From an uncultured Pelagibacteraceae bacterium (GTDB lineage Bacteria > Pseudomonadota > Alphaproteobacteria > Pelagibacterales > Pelagibacteraceae): a stretch of 64,000 bases of DNA. Numbering within the stretch: position 1 is the first letter of the stretch; each line of letters starts with the position of its first letter. The stretch spans positions 23,450 to 87,449 of the forward strand of contig CACDAL010000006.1 of NCBI GenBank assembly GCA_902550805.1, in the 5' to 3' direction. Of this stretch, positions 33,044-41,451 are shown one piece after another. The translations under genes and the position numbers were made by a program. The notes beneath the pieces were generated by a model. The model worked only from the letters and a program-made list of their open reading frames with translations. It was not told where the DNA came from and searched no databases.

Positions 33044-33823
33044 ATGAATTGTACAATTTCATCTATACATTATTGTCCAGTCAAATCTGTGTCTTTTCAA
33101 AGTATAGAGAAATGTGATATTACAAAAAATCTTGGGATGGCTAATGATAGAATGTTTGCTTTTTCAAGAAGTGTCGATTTAGAAAAAGCAAAAATAATTG
33201 AAAAAAATCCCAATGAAAGAAAATTAAATAATTTTTTAACATTAAAAAACTCACCTATTTTAAATAAATATAATTTTTCTTACAAAAATAAAATATTAAC
33301 TCTTACTCAAGATAATAAAGATTTAATATCAATATCTGCGGATGATCAAAATGAGAGATTGCAGCTTTCAAATAGATTAATGGAGCTAGAAAATTCATTA
33401 ATAAAGCCTATTTTTTTATTAAAAAATACCGACTTTCCATTTTATGACACCTCTCACTCAAACAATGTTTTTAACTCAATGTCCCTAATTAATCTGAATA
33501 GCATTAAAGATTTTGAAAATAAAATTAATGAAAAAATTGAGCTTCAAAGATTTAGAGCAAATTTTTATGTGGATGGAATCGAAGCTTGGGAAGAACGTAA
33601 TTGGATAGGAAAAATTATTAAAATAAACAACGTTTCTTTTAAAGTTGAAAAAAATATTCCAAGATGTGTTGCTATAAATTTAAAACCAAAAACAGATGAT
33701 AATTCTTTAAATTTACTACAATCATTAAAAAAAACTTATAATCACTTTGATATGGGAATTTATTTAGCTGCAGTAAGCAATGGAAATATAGAAGTTGGAA
33801 ACAAAATAGAAGTTAACACATAA
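33044..33823 (+). CDS. MOSC-domain protein
   Basis: A 259-aa protein with an N-terminal MOSC beta-barrel (ISSIHYCPVKSVSF and GMANDRMFAF) and a C-terminal MOSC domain ending NIPRCVAINLKP and GIYLAAVSNGNIEVGNKIEV. The conserved Cys in PRCVA is the expected persulfide or Mo ligand. MOSC proteins carry sulfur or bind Moco in N-hydroxylamine reducing enzymes such as YcbX and mARC. YcbX type is the nearest by layout, but no fused ferredoxin domain is present. It is divergent from the PhyH operon. Confidence 0.82.
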   Translation: MNCTISSIHYCPVKSVSFQSIEKCDITKNLGMANDRMFAFSRSVDLEKAKIIEKNPNERKLNNFLTLKNSPILNKYNFSYKNKILTLTQDNKDLISISADDQNERLQLSNRLMELENSLIKPIFLLKNTDFPFYDTSHSNNVFNSMSLINLNSIKDFENKINEKIELQRFRANFYVDGIEAWEERNWIGKIIKINNVSFKVEKNIPRCVAINLKPKTDDNSLNLLQSLKKTYNHFDMGIYLAAVSNGNIEVGNKIEVNT

Positions 33824-33847
33824 AAATTTATTTTAATCAACCTGCAA

Positions 33848-33876
33848 TTGTATTTTTGAGACTGTACAAATATCTT
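33848..33876 (+). promoter_or_regulatory. Candidate promoter of the ehu operon
   Basis: TTGTAT at 33848-33853 and TATCTT at 33871-33876 are separated by 17 bases, a sigma-70-like arrangement 45 bases ahead of the ehuB start. The AT-rich background makes chance matches common, so confidence is limited. Confidence 0.35.
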
Positions 33877-33920
33877 CTATTTTGATTTACTCTCCGATTA
33901 ACTTAATTAGGGAGAAAAAA

Positions 33921-34766
33921 ATGAGTAGATTAATAAAATTGTTTACAGTTTTACTTGTTCTTCTTTTCAGCATTTCATCAGTTAGCGCTAAAACATTAAC
34001 TGAAAGACTTGCGGATGGACACAAGTTGAGACTTGGTTTTGGTACTGCTGTGCCATGGGCTTATGCTGGCGATAATGGTGAAGCTTTAGGATTTGTTAAC
34101 ATGATAGCATTAACAGTACTTGAAGAAATGGGAATTACAGAGCACGAAACCAAAGTTTTTGAGTGGTCAGGTTTAATTCCAGGAATTAATGCAGATCGTT
34201 CAGACATGATAACTGGAGGTATGTATATTTTAAAAAGCAGATGTGAAAATATAGACTTTTCTGATCCAATAGGAGTATTTGGTGATGCAATGTTGGTTCC
34301 TAAAGGAAATCCTAAAGGAATTAATAATTATGCAGACGTTGTTAGAACAGGAGCTACACTTGTTACCGGTACTGGTTTCAATACCGTAGAAGCTGCTAAA
34401 AAATTTGGCGTACCTGATAGTCAAATGTTATTAGTAGAAGGTGAAGTAGGAATACTTGCAGCTATGAAAGCAGGAAGAGCTGATGCGGCAGTTCAAACTT
34501 TTTTTGGCGCAAAAGAGCATGAAGAAAAAACTGGTGGTGCATTTGAAGTAACTGATCCTAAGGCTATGCCAAAAGAAACTGTAAACGTTGTCGGAATTGG
34601 TTTTAGAAAAAGTGATGATAAATTCAGAGAAGCATTCAATGCTGCTTTAGCTAAAGTTTTAGCTAATCCAGGTAAAATGTTAGAGAGAGCTGGTAAGTAT
34701 GGGTATGATAAAGCTCAACTTCCTCCTCCAGATATGACTACAGAGTGGGCTTGTTCAACTAAGTAG
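33921..34766 (+). CDS. ehuB: ABC transporter substrate-binding protein, EhuB-like
   Basis: A periplasmic binding protein of 281 aa with a signal peptide (MSRLIKLFTVLLVLLFSISS, cleaved near SVSA). The mature protein has the family 3 solute-binding fold; GLIPGINADRSDMITGGMYI and RCENIDFSDPIG match EhuB, the ectoine/hydroxyectoine binder. I start at the ATG at 33921, which follows AGGGAG; an upstream in-frame TTG at 33882 would destroy the signal peptide. It heads an ehuB-C-D-A unit. True ligand could be another zwitterion; no ectoine catabolic genes are in the window. Confidence 0.83.
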   Translation: MSRLIKLFTVLLVLLFSISSVSAKTLTERLADGHKLRLGFGTAVPWAYAGDNGEALGFVNMIALTVLEEMGITEHETKVFEWSGLIPGINADRSDMITGGMYILKSRCENIDFSDPIGVFGDAMLVPKGNPKGINNYADVVRTGATLVTGTGFNTVEAAKKFGVPDSQMLLVEGEVGILAAMKAGRADAAVQTFFGAKEHEEKTGGAFEVTDPKAMPKETVNVVGIGFRKSDDKFREAFNAALAKVLANPGKMLERAGKYGYDKAQLPPPDMTTEWACSTK

Positions 34767-34785
34767 TATTAAAAATATAATTATT

Positions 34786-34826
34786 AATCAGGCGACTTAA
34801 AAATAAAGTCGCCTGATTTTTTTTAA
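34786..34826 (+). terminator. Intrinsic terminator between ehuB and ehuC
   Basis: A perfect 13-bp stem (AATCAGGCGACTT at 34786-34798 with its complement at 34806-34818), a 7-base loop and a run of T form a strong Rho-independent terminator. It lies inside the operon, 20 bases after ehuB, so most transcripts should stop here and give more binding protein than permease. Confidence 0.92.
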
Positions 34827-34845
34827 ATTAATTTAAGGTAATACA

Positions 34846-35517
34846 GTGAGCTATTTTGCATTTTTAGCTGAACACGGGACGACATTACTTCTAGGAACAG
34901 TCACTACTATAAAGGTTTTGATATGTTCTATGATTTTATATGTAATTATTTCTATGATTTTTGGTTTGATGCGTTTATCCAAAAATCTAATTATTCAAGG
35001 AATAGCTACTGTATATATAGAATTTTTTAGAGGAACTTCATTATTAGTCCAACTGTTTTGGGTCTATTATGTTTTGCCTTTTTTTGGGCTTTCATTAGAA
35101 GCTTTTGTTGCAGGAGTTGTTGCCCTGGGAATGAATTTTGGAGCTTATGGAGCTGAAATAGTAAGAGGAGGAATATTAGCTGTCCCCAAAGGACAATGGG
35201 AAGCCGCGCATGCCCTTAATTTTAGTCCTGCAAAAAGAATTAAAAGAATAATTATTCCACAAATATTTCCAATTATTTTGCCACCTGCAGCAAATTTAAC
35301 TGTAGAACTTTTAAAAGCTACTGCATTAGTTGCGCTTGTTACAGTAGTTGATTTAACTTTTGAAGCGAAACAAATTAATTCAATTACTTGGCTTTCAGCT
35401 CAATGTTTTGGAACAGCTTTATTAATTTACTATATTATAGCTCGCTTTGCACTTGTACCTTTTTTAAGATGGCTAGAAGTTTTAGCTGCAAGAAAAGTTG
35501 GAAGAGGAAAGGCTTAA
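34846..35517 (+). CDS. ehuC: ABC transporter permease, EhuC-like
   Basis: A His/Glu-type polar amino-acid permease of 223 aa with about five membrane helices. The EAA-loop region is around QWEAAHALNFSPAKRIKRIIIPQ. FFRGTSLLVQLFWVYYVLP is typical of EhuC. The start is GTG, preceded by TAAGG. It lies downstream of the intercistronic terminator, so its expression should be lower than ehuB. Pairs with EhuD in the membrane. Confidence 0.88.
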   Translation: MSYFAFLAEHGTTLLLGTVTTIKVLICSMILYVIISMIFGLMRLSKNLIIQGIATVYIEFFRGTSLLVQLFWVYYVLPFFGLSLEAFVAGVVALGMNFGAYGAEIVRGGILAVPKGQWEAAHALNFSPAKRIKRIIIPQIFPIILPPAANLTVELLKATALVALVTVVDLTFEAKQINSITWLSAQCFGTALLIYYIIARFALVPFLRWLEVLAARKVGRGKA

Positions 35518-35521
35518 TATT

Positions 35522-36199
35522 ATGGAAATGGGTTTTAGATGGGATTTTGCATACGAAATATTGCCGAATATGTTATGGGCAACTTTAAATACTATAATTG
35601 CTGCGGGAGTAGGATATGCGATAGCTCTTGTTGTTGGTTTATTTTTTTTATTAGGTCAAAGAACACCATCAAAAATTATAAATGGAATAAACAGAGAAAT
35701 AGTTGAATTTATTCGTTCAACACCACTTTTGATACAGTTATTTTTTGTATATTTTGTTTTACCTCAATTTGGAATAACTTTATCAGCTTGGCTTTGTGGG
35801 ATGATTACAATTGGACTTCATTTTGGAACTTACCTTTCTGAAGTTTACAGAGGAGCTTTGGAAGGTGTTTCAAAAGCTCAGTGGGAAGCATGTAGAGCAC
35901 TAAACTTTTCCACAACTTATACTTATAGAAAAATTGTTTTACCTCAGGCTTTTCCAATAGCAATTCCAGGTATGGGAAATTATTTAGTAGGAATTTTTAA
36001 AGATACTCCTTTGTTATCGACAATTGGTGTCGCAGAACTATTTCATGCAGCAACGGCAGTAGGAGGATACAATTATAGATACTTGGAACCTTACACAATG
36101 GTTGGTATAATATTTTTAATTCTTTCTATTCCTGCCGCAATGTGGGTAAGAAAATTAGAGAGAACTGTAAATGTAGCTCAAGGAAAAATAAAACAATAA
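35522..36199 (+). CDS. ehuD: ABC transporter permease, EhuD-like
   Basis: Second inner-membrane permease (about 225 aa) of the polar amino-acid family. IRSTPLLIQLFFVYFVLPQFG and QWEACRALNFSTTYTYRKIVLPQ are the family marks. I start at the ATG at 35522, four bases after the ehuC stop; a nearby in-frame ATG at 35528 is equally possible and an upstream TTG at 35498 would overlap ehuC. Confidence 0.88.
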   Translation: MEMGFRWDFAYEILPNMLWATLNTIIAAGVGYAIALVVGLFFLLGQRTPSKIINGINREIVEFIRSTPLLIQLFFVYFVLPQFGITLSAWLCGMITIGLHFGTYLSEVYRGALEGVSKAQWEACRALNFSTTYTYRKIVLPQAFPIAIPGMGNYLVGIFKDTPLLSTIGVAELFHAATAVGGYNYRYLEPYTMVGIIFLILSIPAAMWVRKLERTVNVAQGKIKQ

Positions 36200-36211
36200 T
36201 AGATTAATATT

Positions 36212-37003
36212 ATGGAAAATAAAAATTCTGATGAAATAATAGTAAAATTTGAAGAAGTAACAAAACAATATGGCGACCTAGTAGTTTTAGACAAACTTAA
36301 TTTGGATATCAAAAAAAATGAAATGGTTTCAATTATTGGGCCATCAGGATCAGGCAAAACAACAGTTCTACGAGTTTTAATGACTTTAGAAAAAATTAAT
36401 GGAGGAGTTATCCATTTAGATGGTGAAACTCTTACACATATGAATTTAAATGGCAAACAAGTTGAAGCTAATGAAAAATATTTAAGAGAAAGACGTTCAA
36501 AAATTGGAATGGTATTTCAACAATTTAATCTTTTTCCCCATATGACAGCTCTACAAAACTGCATTGAAGCACCAGTAGAAGTGCTTGGAATGAAAAAAGA
36601 AGAAGCCGAGGAAAGAGCTCTTGATTTGCTTGAATTAGTTGGGTTAACTGACAAAAAAGATCAACATCCTTCAAGACTATCTGGAGGTCAACAACAAAGA
36701 GTAGCGATAGCCAGAGCGCTAGCAATGAGACCAAAAGTTATGCTTTTAGATGAAATTACTTCAGCTTTAGACCCAGAAGTTGTTGGAGAAGTTCTTAACG
36801 TTATTAGATCATTAAACAAAGAACATAATTTAACCATGATAATGGTTACTCACCAAATGGGTTTTGCTAGAGAAATATCGGATCGGGTTTGTTTTTTTAA
36901 TGACGGTAAAATTTTTGAACAAGGACCTCCTGAAAAATTATTTGGTGATCCACAAAACGAAAGAACAAAACAATTCTTACATGCTGTTCTTGATGCAAAT
37001 TAA
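36212..37003 (+). CDS. ehuA: ABC transporter ATP-binding protein, EhuA-like
   Basis: ATPase of the transporter, 263 aa. Walker A is GPSGSGKTT, the signature LSGGQQQRVAIARAL, Walker B MLLDEITSALDPE, and the H-loop VTHQMGF. An 18-residue stretch around HMNLNGKQVEANEKYL between Walker A and the Q-loop is longer than in the HisP/GlnQ type and is seen in EhuA. It ends the plus-strand unit; its TAA stop and the convergent MFS stop share the four bases TTAA at 37000-37003. Confidence 0.92.
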   Translation: MENKNSDEIIVKFEEVTKQYGDLVVLDKLNLDIKKNEMVSIIGPSGSGKTTVLRVLMTLEKINGGVIHLDGETLTHMNLNGKQVEANEKYLRERRSKIGMVFQQFNLFPHMTALQNCIEAPVEVLGMKKEEAEERALDLLELVGLTDKKDQHPSRLSGGQQQRVAIARALAMRPKVMLLDEITSALDPEVVGEVLNVIRSLNKEHNLTMIMVTHQMGFAREISDRVCFFNDGKIFEQGPPEKLFGDPQNERTKQFLHAVLDAN

Positions 37004-38313
37004 TTTTGATTTTCCTTACTAGATAAATCTACACCAGCATCAGGATCTAACTCCATACCTAGCGGTGTAATATTTCTTGGCATTGGTGTAAATGTATTAT
37101 CAGGATTTTCTTCAGTTGATCTTCTGGTCATTCTATAAATTCCAAATACACCAATTAAAGTTTGAAAAATAAATAAAAAAATAAATATACCGTTAGGACC
37201 AAAATGTCTCATAAAAAATGAACACACAAACGGAGCAGACATTGCACTTAGTCCGAATATGATTTGCATACCAGCACCCGCAGATACAAATTTTTCTTTT
37301 GGTAAAAAATCATTTACATAAGCAAGATTAAGGGAAAACAATGGTAGAGACATCCCCGCATAAAGACTTATAAATATATAAAACAACATTCTATGATTAG
37401 TAATATGTTGAAGTACAGTTTTCCAATTAGAAGATAGATTTATAAAGTCCGGCGACACTGAAACAGAAAAATAACATAAAACTGTTAATACAGAGCCTAA
37501 TAACGCTGTAATAATTAATATAAATCTTCTATCAAAACGATCCGATAAATATCCTATTGGCCACTGGAATATAGCTCCTGAAAGTGTAATTAAAAATAAA
37601 TATAAAGAAATTTCTAAAACTGAAAAATTCATTAAAGCTCCAAAAACCGCACCCATTGTAAATATTGCTGGATGAATAAATCCTACACAAAACATACTAA
37701 ATGTTGCAAGAGGAGAAATTTTATATAATTCTTTTATTTTAATTCGAGATGTTTTTTTAAAAGTCGGTGGTTTACGTTTTGTAAGAAGTATAGGCACTAA
37801 TGCAATGGATAGTAGTAACGAAACTAAAATGAACGGTTCATAATTTTTTGGATTATTAAAATTTAAAAGAAGAGTTCCTAAACCAATTCCCACAAAAGTT
37901 ATTATCATATAAATTGATAAAACTTTTCCACGTGTTTTATTAGTTGCTCTATCGTTAAGCCAGCTTTCAACAACTACAAATATACTTATAATACTGAAGC
38001 CAGTCATAAATCTTCCAAATATCCAAACATATGGATCAACAATAACTGAATGCAGCAAAATACTTAAAGATGCTGTTGAAGCAAAAGCAGCAAAAACTCT
38101 AATATGTCCAACTTTACCTACTAAATTTGGAACAACATTTGCACCAACAAAATATCCTATAAAATATCCAGACATTAGAGCGCCTGTTGCTATAATATTG
38201 AAATTTTCCAAGACCGCTCTTAGTCCTAATAAATTACCCTGTAAACCATGCGCTATTATAAGAACACCATAACCAAGAAAAAGTGCCCAAGAATTTTTAA
38301 TAAGATTTCCCAT
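37000..38313 (-). CDS. Major facilitator superfamily transporter
   Basis: A 437-aa protein with twelve hydrophobic helices. GRFMTGFSIISIFVVVESWLNDR and GYLSDRFDRRFILI are MFS loop motifs, the latter the conserved loop between helices 8 and 9. It resembles the YcaD-like MFS group. The soluble C-terminal tail TPLGMELDPDAGVDLSSKEN is unremarkable. Substrate unknown. It follows an EamA gene on the same strand with a 50-base gap. Confidence 0.85.
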   Translation of the reverse strand: MGNLIKNSWALFLGYGVLIIAHGLQGNLLGLRAVLENFNIIATGALMSGYFIGYFVGANVVPNLVGKVGHIRVFAAFASTASLSILLHSVIVDPYVWIFGRFMTGFSIISIFVVVESWLNDRATNKTRGKVLSIYMIITFVGIGLGTLLLNFNNPKNYEPFILVSLLLSIALVPILLTKRKPPTFKKTSRIKIKELYKISPLATFSMFCVGFIHPAIFTMGAVFGALMNFSVLEISLYLFLITLSGAIFQWPIGYLSDRFDRRFILIITALLGSVLTVLCYFSVSVSPDFINLSSNWKTVLQHITNHRMLFYIFISLYAGMSLPLFSLNLAYVNDFLPKEKFVSAGAGMQIIFGLSAMSAPFVCSFFMRHFGPNGIFIFLFIFQTLIGVFGIYRMTRRSTEENPDNTFTPMPRNITPLGMELDPDAGVDLSSKENQN

Positions 38314-38363
38314 TTTTGTGTGACTATGCCTTTTGTATAAAAAAGCAAGTAGTTAGTTTTTTA

Positions 38364-39227
38364 TTATGTTTTTTTTAAGGCTAAGAATGAATGAGTTGCG
38401 ATTGTTAATATAATTATAGAACCTCCTATTATGGTTTCCAAACTAGGCTGCTCGTTAATTACAAGCCACACCCAGATTGGTCCAAGTATAGTTTCTAGTA
38501 AAAAGAAGAGATTAACTTCAGCGCCAGTTATAAATCTTGGAGCTATAGTTACCAAAACAAAAGGTATGGCGACACACATTACACACATTAAAGGTACGTA
38601 GAATAAATCTCTTCCTATCAATTCGAAACTTTCTACAAAGAAAAATGCAAAAATAGCAACACACAATTTACCTATGACAGCCGAAGGAACTAGATCTCTA
38701 TTTTTAGCGTATCTTGCAAGTGTTGCATTACAAGCTAAACCAAGCGCCGTTATAAAACCAAATAAGTCACCATAAAGATTGCCTAATTTAAGAGAGTCGT
38801 AAAATATGTATATACATGCAAAAAATGTAACCAGTATAGCTATCCATGTTTTTTTATCAGGTGCTTCTTTCAAAAATATAGCACCTAATATAGCCGAAAG
38901 CATTGGAGCTAGGGCAATCATTACCAATGTATTGGCAACATTGGTATTTTGTATTGATATTAGGAAAGTAATATTACAAGCAGAGAAACTTATAAAATAA
39001 AATATCCCAGGATAACCAATACCTATTAAAGCTTTTAAAAAATTACTTTTGTAAAATAATAATAGTCCAATTAAAACAACCACAAAGGGTATAGCACCTC
39101 TGTAAAACAACATTCCCCAAGTTTCTATATTAGACAATCTTATTAACAATGAGTCTGGTGTAAGTAACATAACAGCCACAAACGCTAATAAAGAACCTTT
39201 TTGTTGGTTGGTTGAATTTTTAAACAT
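38364..39227 (-). CDS. EamA-family transporter
   Basis: A 287-aa DMT-superfamily transporter with about ten helices. The second repeat starts near GFITALGLACNATLARYA and closes with GPIWVWLVINEQPSLETIIGGSIII, the standard end of an EamA repeat. It overlaps the DUF255 gene stop by one base, so the two are probably cotranscribed. Substrate unknown. Confidence 0.87.
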   Translation of the reverse strand: MFKNSTNQQKGSLLAFVAVMLLTPDSLLIRLSNIETWGMLFYRGAIPFVVVLIGLLLFYKSNFLKALIGIGYPGIFYFISFSACNITFLISIQNTNVANTLVMIALAPMLSAILGAIFLKEAPDKKTWIAILVTFFACIYIFYDSLKLGNLYGDLFGFITALGLACNATLARYAKNRDLVPSAVIGKLCVAIFAFFFVESFELIGRDLFYVPLMCVMCVAIPFVLVTIAPRFITGAEVNLFFLLETILGPIWVWLVINEQPSLETIIGGSIIILTIATHSFLALKKT

Positions 39228-41170
39228 TAGAATTTACTTTCTATATAATTATTAACTTCAGCTAGATTTTTTAATTTTTTGGAACAAGTTTGGTTTTTAC
39301 ATACCACAATACTTCCGTCTGATTCATCTACATTTTTATAAACAAATGTTGCTCTACCCAAATAGTTTTTTTGTAAATCATTTTTTATTTCTTTTATTGA
39401 TTCAGGTTTCCCAAAAAAAGTAAATGAAATATTATCTTCACATAAATCTAAAGTTTTAATAAAACTAAACATCTGAGAATAAAATGAATTAAGCACTTGA
39501 TGGAATGATTTTTTTAGAATTTCAACTTTATCTTTCCAAAATTTATCATTTGTGATTGTGTAAAGTTTATTACACAAGCTTAAATATACGCTATTTCCGT
39601 TTGGAATATTGCTATCATTTATGTCAATAGGACTGGCAAAAAGATCGTTCTCTTTAATTATGTTTTTTTGTAATAATTGAGAATCTTTATTATAAAAGAT
39701 TTCCCATATTTCTTTCATTATAGTAATTGATTTTTCGAGTGATCTTTCATCACCATCAACCTCATATATTGTAATTAACAACATAGCATAATAGACGTAA
39801 TCTTCTAAAAATACGTCTATTTCACTAGAATTATAACAATGATAAATTTTTTTAGATAATTTTTCACTTAAGATTTTTAAAGCATCTAAAGCATCATTTT
39901 TAAGTTTACTGTCTTCTAGTACAATAGAGGCATTAATTAGAGTATCTAAAAGAAAAGCATTTAAATCTGTTTGTGATTTATTATCAAAAAATGGTTTAAT
40001 TCTCTTTTGTCTTTCTTGAATAAGTTTTTTTTCAATTTCAACAATTTTATTTTCTTCTTCTTCTGTAATTTCTTTGTTTGACTCAATTAATATGTTTTTT
40101 CCTTCAAAATTTCCTGTATTTGAAATTTCATATTTTTTTTCAAATAAAGACAAATCATTTTGAAGAAGATTTTTTAATTCATCGTATGACCAAACATAAT
40201 ACTTTCCTTCAACACCTTCACTATCTGCATCATAAGCAGAACCATATAAATTTTCGTTATTTTTAAATTCTTTATTTAGGAAATTAATTGTTTGTATAAG
40301 TTTTTTTTTAAAATATTTTTTTTTAGTTTTTTGATAAAATCTAGTTAAAAGATTTACGTACTGAATATTGTCGTACAACATTTTTTCAAAATGTGGAATA
40401 ATCCATTTTTCGTCAACAGAATATCTAGCAATACCACCTTCTAATTGATCATAAACTCCTTTTGAAGAAATATTAGATAATAATGTTTCTACTGGTGTTA
40501 AATATTTTTGATTATTTGTTTTCAAATAAAAATAAAAGATAGCATCAAACATATAAAATTGGGGAAACTTAGGAGCCCCTTTAAAACTTCCATGCTCTTC
40601 ATCAAGATAAGATATAATTTTTTCTACAAATGGTTCTAATGGTTGGTTTAATACAGCTGATCTTTGATTAATTTTGGAAAAAATATCTTGCATCTGAGCA
40701 GCTTGTGCAATTATTTTTTCTCTATTTTCTTTATAAACATCTGAAACATTATTTAATACTTTTTTGAAATCAGGACGTCCTTGCATTTCTGTTGGAGGAA
40801 AATAGGTTCCTCCAGTAAAAGGAACGCCATTTTCATCTAAGAACATTGATAATGGCCAACCACCTTGTGTTCCGGTAAGTATTGAAAGACTTCTTTGAAA
40901 AACATAATCTAAATCGGGTCTTTCTTCACGATCGACCTTTATGTTTATAAACTTTTCATTCATTATTTTTGCAGTTTCTTCATTCTCAAAACTTTCATGA
41001 GCCATTACATGGCACCAATGACAACTTGCATAACCAACGCTTAAAAATATAGGTTTTTTCTCATTTTTTGCTTTCTGTAATGTTTCTTTATTCCAAGCAA
41101 ACCAATCAACAGGGTTATTCTCATGTTGTTTAAGATAGGGGCTTTTTTCGTTTTTAAGTTGATTAGTCAT
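39227..41170 (-). CDS. DUF255 thioredoxin-fold protein (YyaL/SSP411 family)
   Basis: The 647-aa protein has an N-terminal thioredoxin-like domain with C50 and C53 in [13 protein letters not shown], followed by an alpha/alpha barrel resembling the N-acylglucosamine 2-epimerase fold ([49 protein letters not shown]). The N-terminal [20 protein letters not shown] is a hallmark of the family. Length is normal. Biochemical role is not established. It is divergent from the bhmT riboswitch leader. Confidence 0.9.
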   Translation of the reverse strand: MTNQLKNEKSPYLKQHENNPVDWFAWNKETLQKAKNEKKPIFLSVGYASCHWCHVMAHESFENEETAKIMNEKFINIKVDREERPDLDYVFQRSLSILTGTQGGWPLSMFLDENGVPFTGGTYFPPTEMQGRPDFKKVLNNVSDVYKENREKIIAQAAQMQDIFSKINQRSAVLNQPLEPFVEKIISYLDEEHGSFKGAPKFPQFYMFDAIFYFYLKTNNQKYLTPVETLLSNISSKGVYDQLEGGIARYSVDEKWIIPHFEKMLYDNIQYVNLLTRFYQKTKKKYFKKKLIQTINFLNKEFKNNENLYGSAYDADSEGVEGKYYVWSYDELKNLLQNDLSLFEKKYEISNTGNFEGKNILIESNKEITEEEENKIVEIEKKLIQERQKRIKPFFDNKSQTDLNAFLLDTLINASIVLEDSKLKNDALDALKILSEKLSKKIYHCYNSSEIDVFLEDYVYYAMLLITIYEVDGDERSLEKSITIMKEIWEIFYNKDSQLLQKNIIKENDLFASPIDINDSNIPNGNSVYLSLCNKLYTITNDKFWKDKVEILKKSFHQVLNSFYSQMFSFIKTLDLCEDNISFTFFGKPESIKEIKNDLQKNYLGRATFVYKNVDESDGSIVVCKNQTCSKKLKNLAEVNNYIESKF

Positions 41171-41179
41171 GATTAATTA

Positions 41180-41207
41180 TTGAAAAATATTTATATTATG
41201 CTATTGT
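41180..41207 (+). promoter_or_regulatory. Candidate bhmT promoter
   Basis: TTGAAA at 41180-41185 and TATTGT at 41202-41207, 16 bases apart, put the transcription start close to 41214, where the SAM-II aptamer begins. The fit of the start to the aptamer edge supports the call. Confidence 0.5.
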
Positions 41208-41214
41208 ATTTACA

Positions 41215-41264
41215 AGCGCTGATTTAAGTCAAATTGCGAGCGCTTTATAAATCCTGCTAAAGCG
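41215..41264 (+). ncRNA. SAM-II riboswitch aptamer
   Basis: The order AGCGCT, GATTTAA, ATTGCGAGCGCT, TATAAAT, GCTAAAG matches the SAM-II pseudoknot consensus closely. Helix P1 pairs AGCGCT at 41215-41220 with the same palindrome at 41239-41244. The 3' element GCTAAA holds the SAM-contacting residues. A terminator follows directly. SAM-II normally lowers expression of methionine and SAM synthesis genes when SAM is plentiful; here the target is bhmT. Confidence 0.92.
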
Positions 41265-41278
41265 AATGATCACAAATG

Positions 41279-41307
41279 ACCACCGCTTTAGACGGTGGTT
41301 TTTTTTT
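41279..41307 (+). terminator. SAM-II expression-platform terminator
   Basis: ACCACCG at 41279-41285 pairs with CGGTGGT at 41293-41299, loop CTTTAGA, then eight T. CTAAAGCG at 41257-41264, the 3' part of the SAM-II aptamer, is perfectly complementary to CGCTTTAG at 41284-41291. That antiterminator pairing cannot coexist with the terminator or with SAM bound, which gives a simple OFF-with-SAM switch. Confidence 0.92.
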
Positions 41308-41328
41308 ACACAACAGTAACTAAAAACC

Positions 41329-41380
41329 AGGTATTTGAACCATATTGTGCACCTTGCATAAAGCTAAAGCACTAAAAAGG
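41329..41380 (+). ncRNA. SAM-V riboswitch aptamer
   Basis: A second H-type pseudoknot aptamer follows the terminator: AGGT at 41329-41332 pairs with ACCT at 41351-41354, and GTGC at 41347-41350 with GCAC at 41369-41372. It keeps TATTTGAAC, TTGCATAAAGCTAAAG and the AAAAAGGA tail. Tandem SAM-II and SAM-V upstream of bhmT have been described in Candidatus Pelagibacter. Unusually, the start codon is 71 bases past the AAAAAGGA tail, with extra hairpins between. Confidence 0.88.
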
Positions 41381-41450
41381 AGAAGAGGAAGCTTATATTT
41401 ATCTCTCTGTTTATATTTGAGCTTCTTTTCTCCAAACATTTTGGAGGAAA
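41379..41450 (+). promoter_or_regulatory. Mutually exclusive hairpins before bhmT (possible third switch)
   Basis: Hairpin 1 pairs 41379-41394 (GGAGAAGAGGAAGCTT) with 41419-41433 (GAGCTTCTTTTCTCC) with one bulged G. Hairpin 2 pairs CTCCAAA at 41430-41436 with TTTGGAG at 41440-41446, loop CAT, hiding the GGAGG ribosome binding site at 41443-41447. Their arms overlap at 41430-41433, so only one can form. The 5' arm of hairpin 1 starts in the SAM-V AAAAAGG tail. Confidence 0.7.
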
Positions 41451-41451
41451 A

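Noticed and set aside
33882..33920. Upstream TTG start for ehuB
   Set aside because: It would place 13 polar residues ahead of a good signal peptide; the ATG at 33921 has an AGGGAG site.
41329..41380. SAM-V tail AAAAAGGA as the bhmT ribosome binding site
   Set aside because: The bhmT ATG is 71 bases further on and has its own GGAGG five bases upstream; no shorter open frame starts near the tail.
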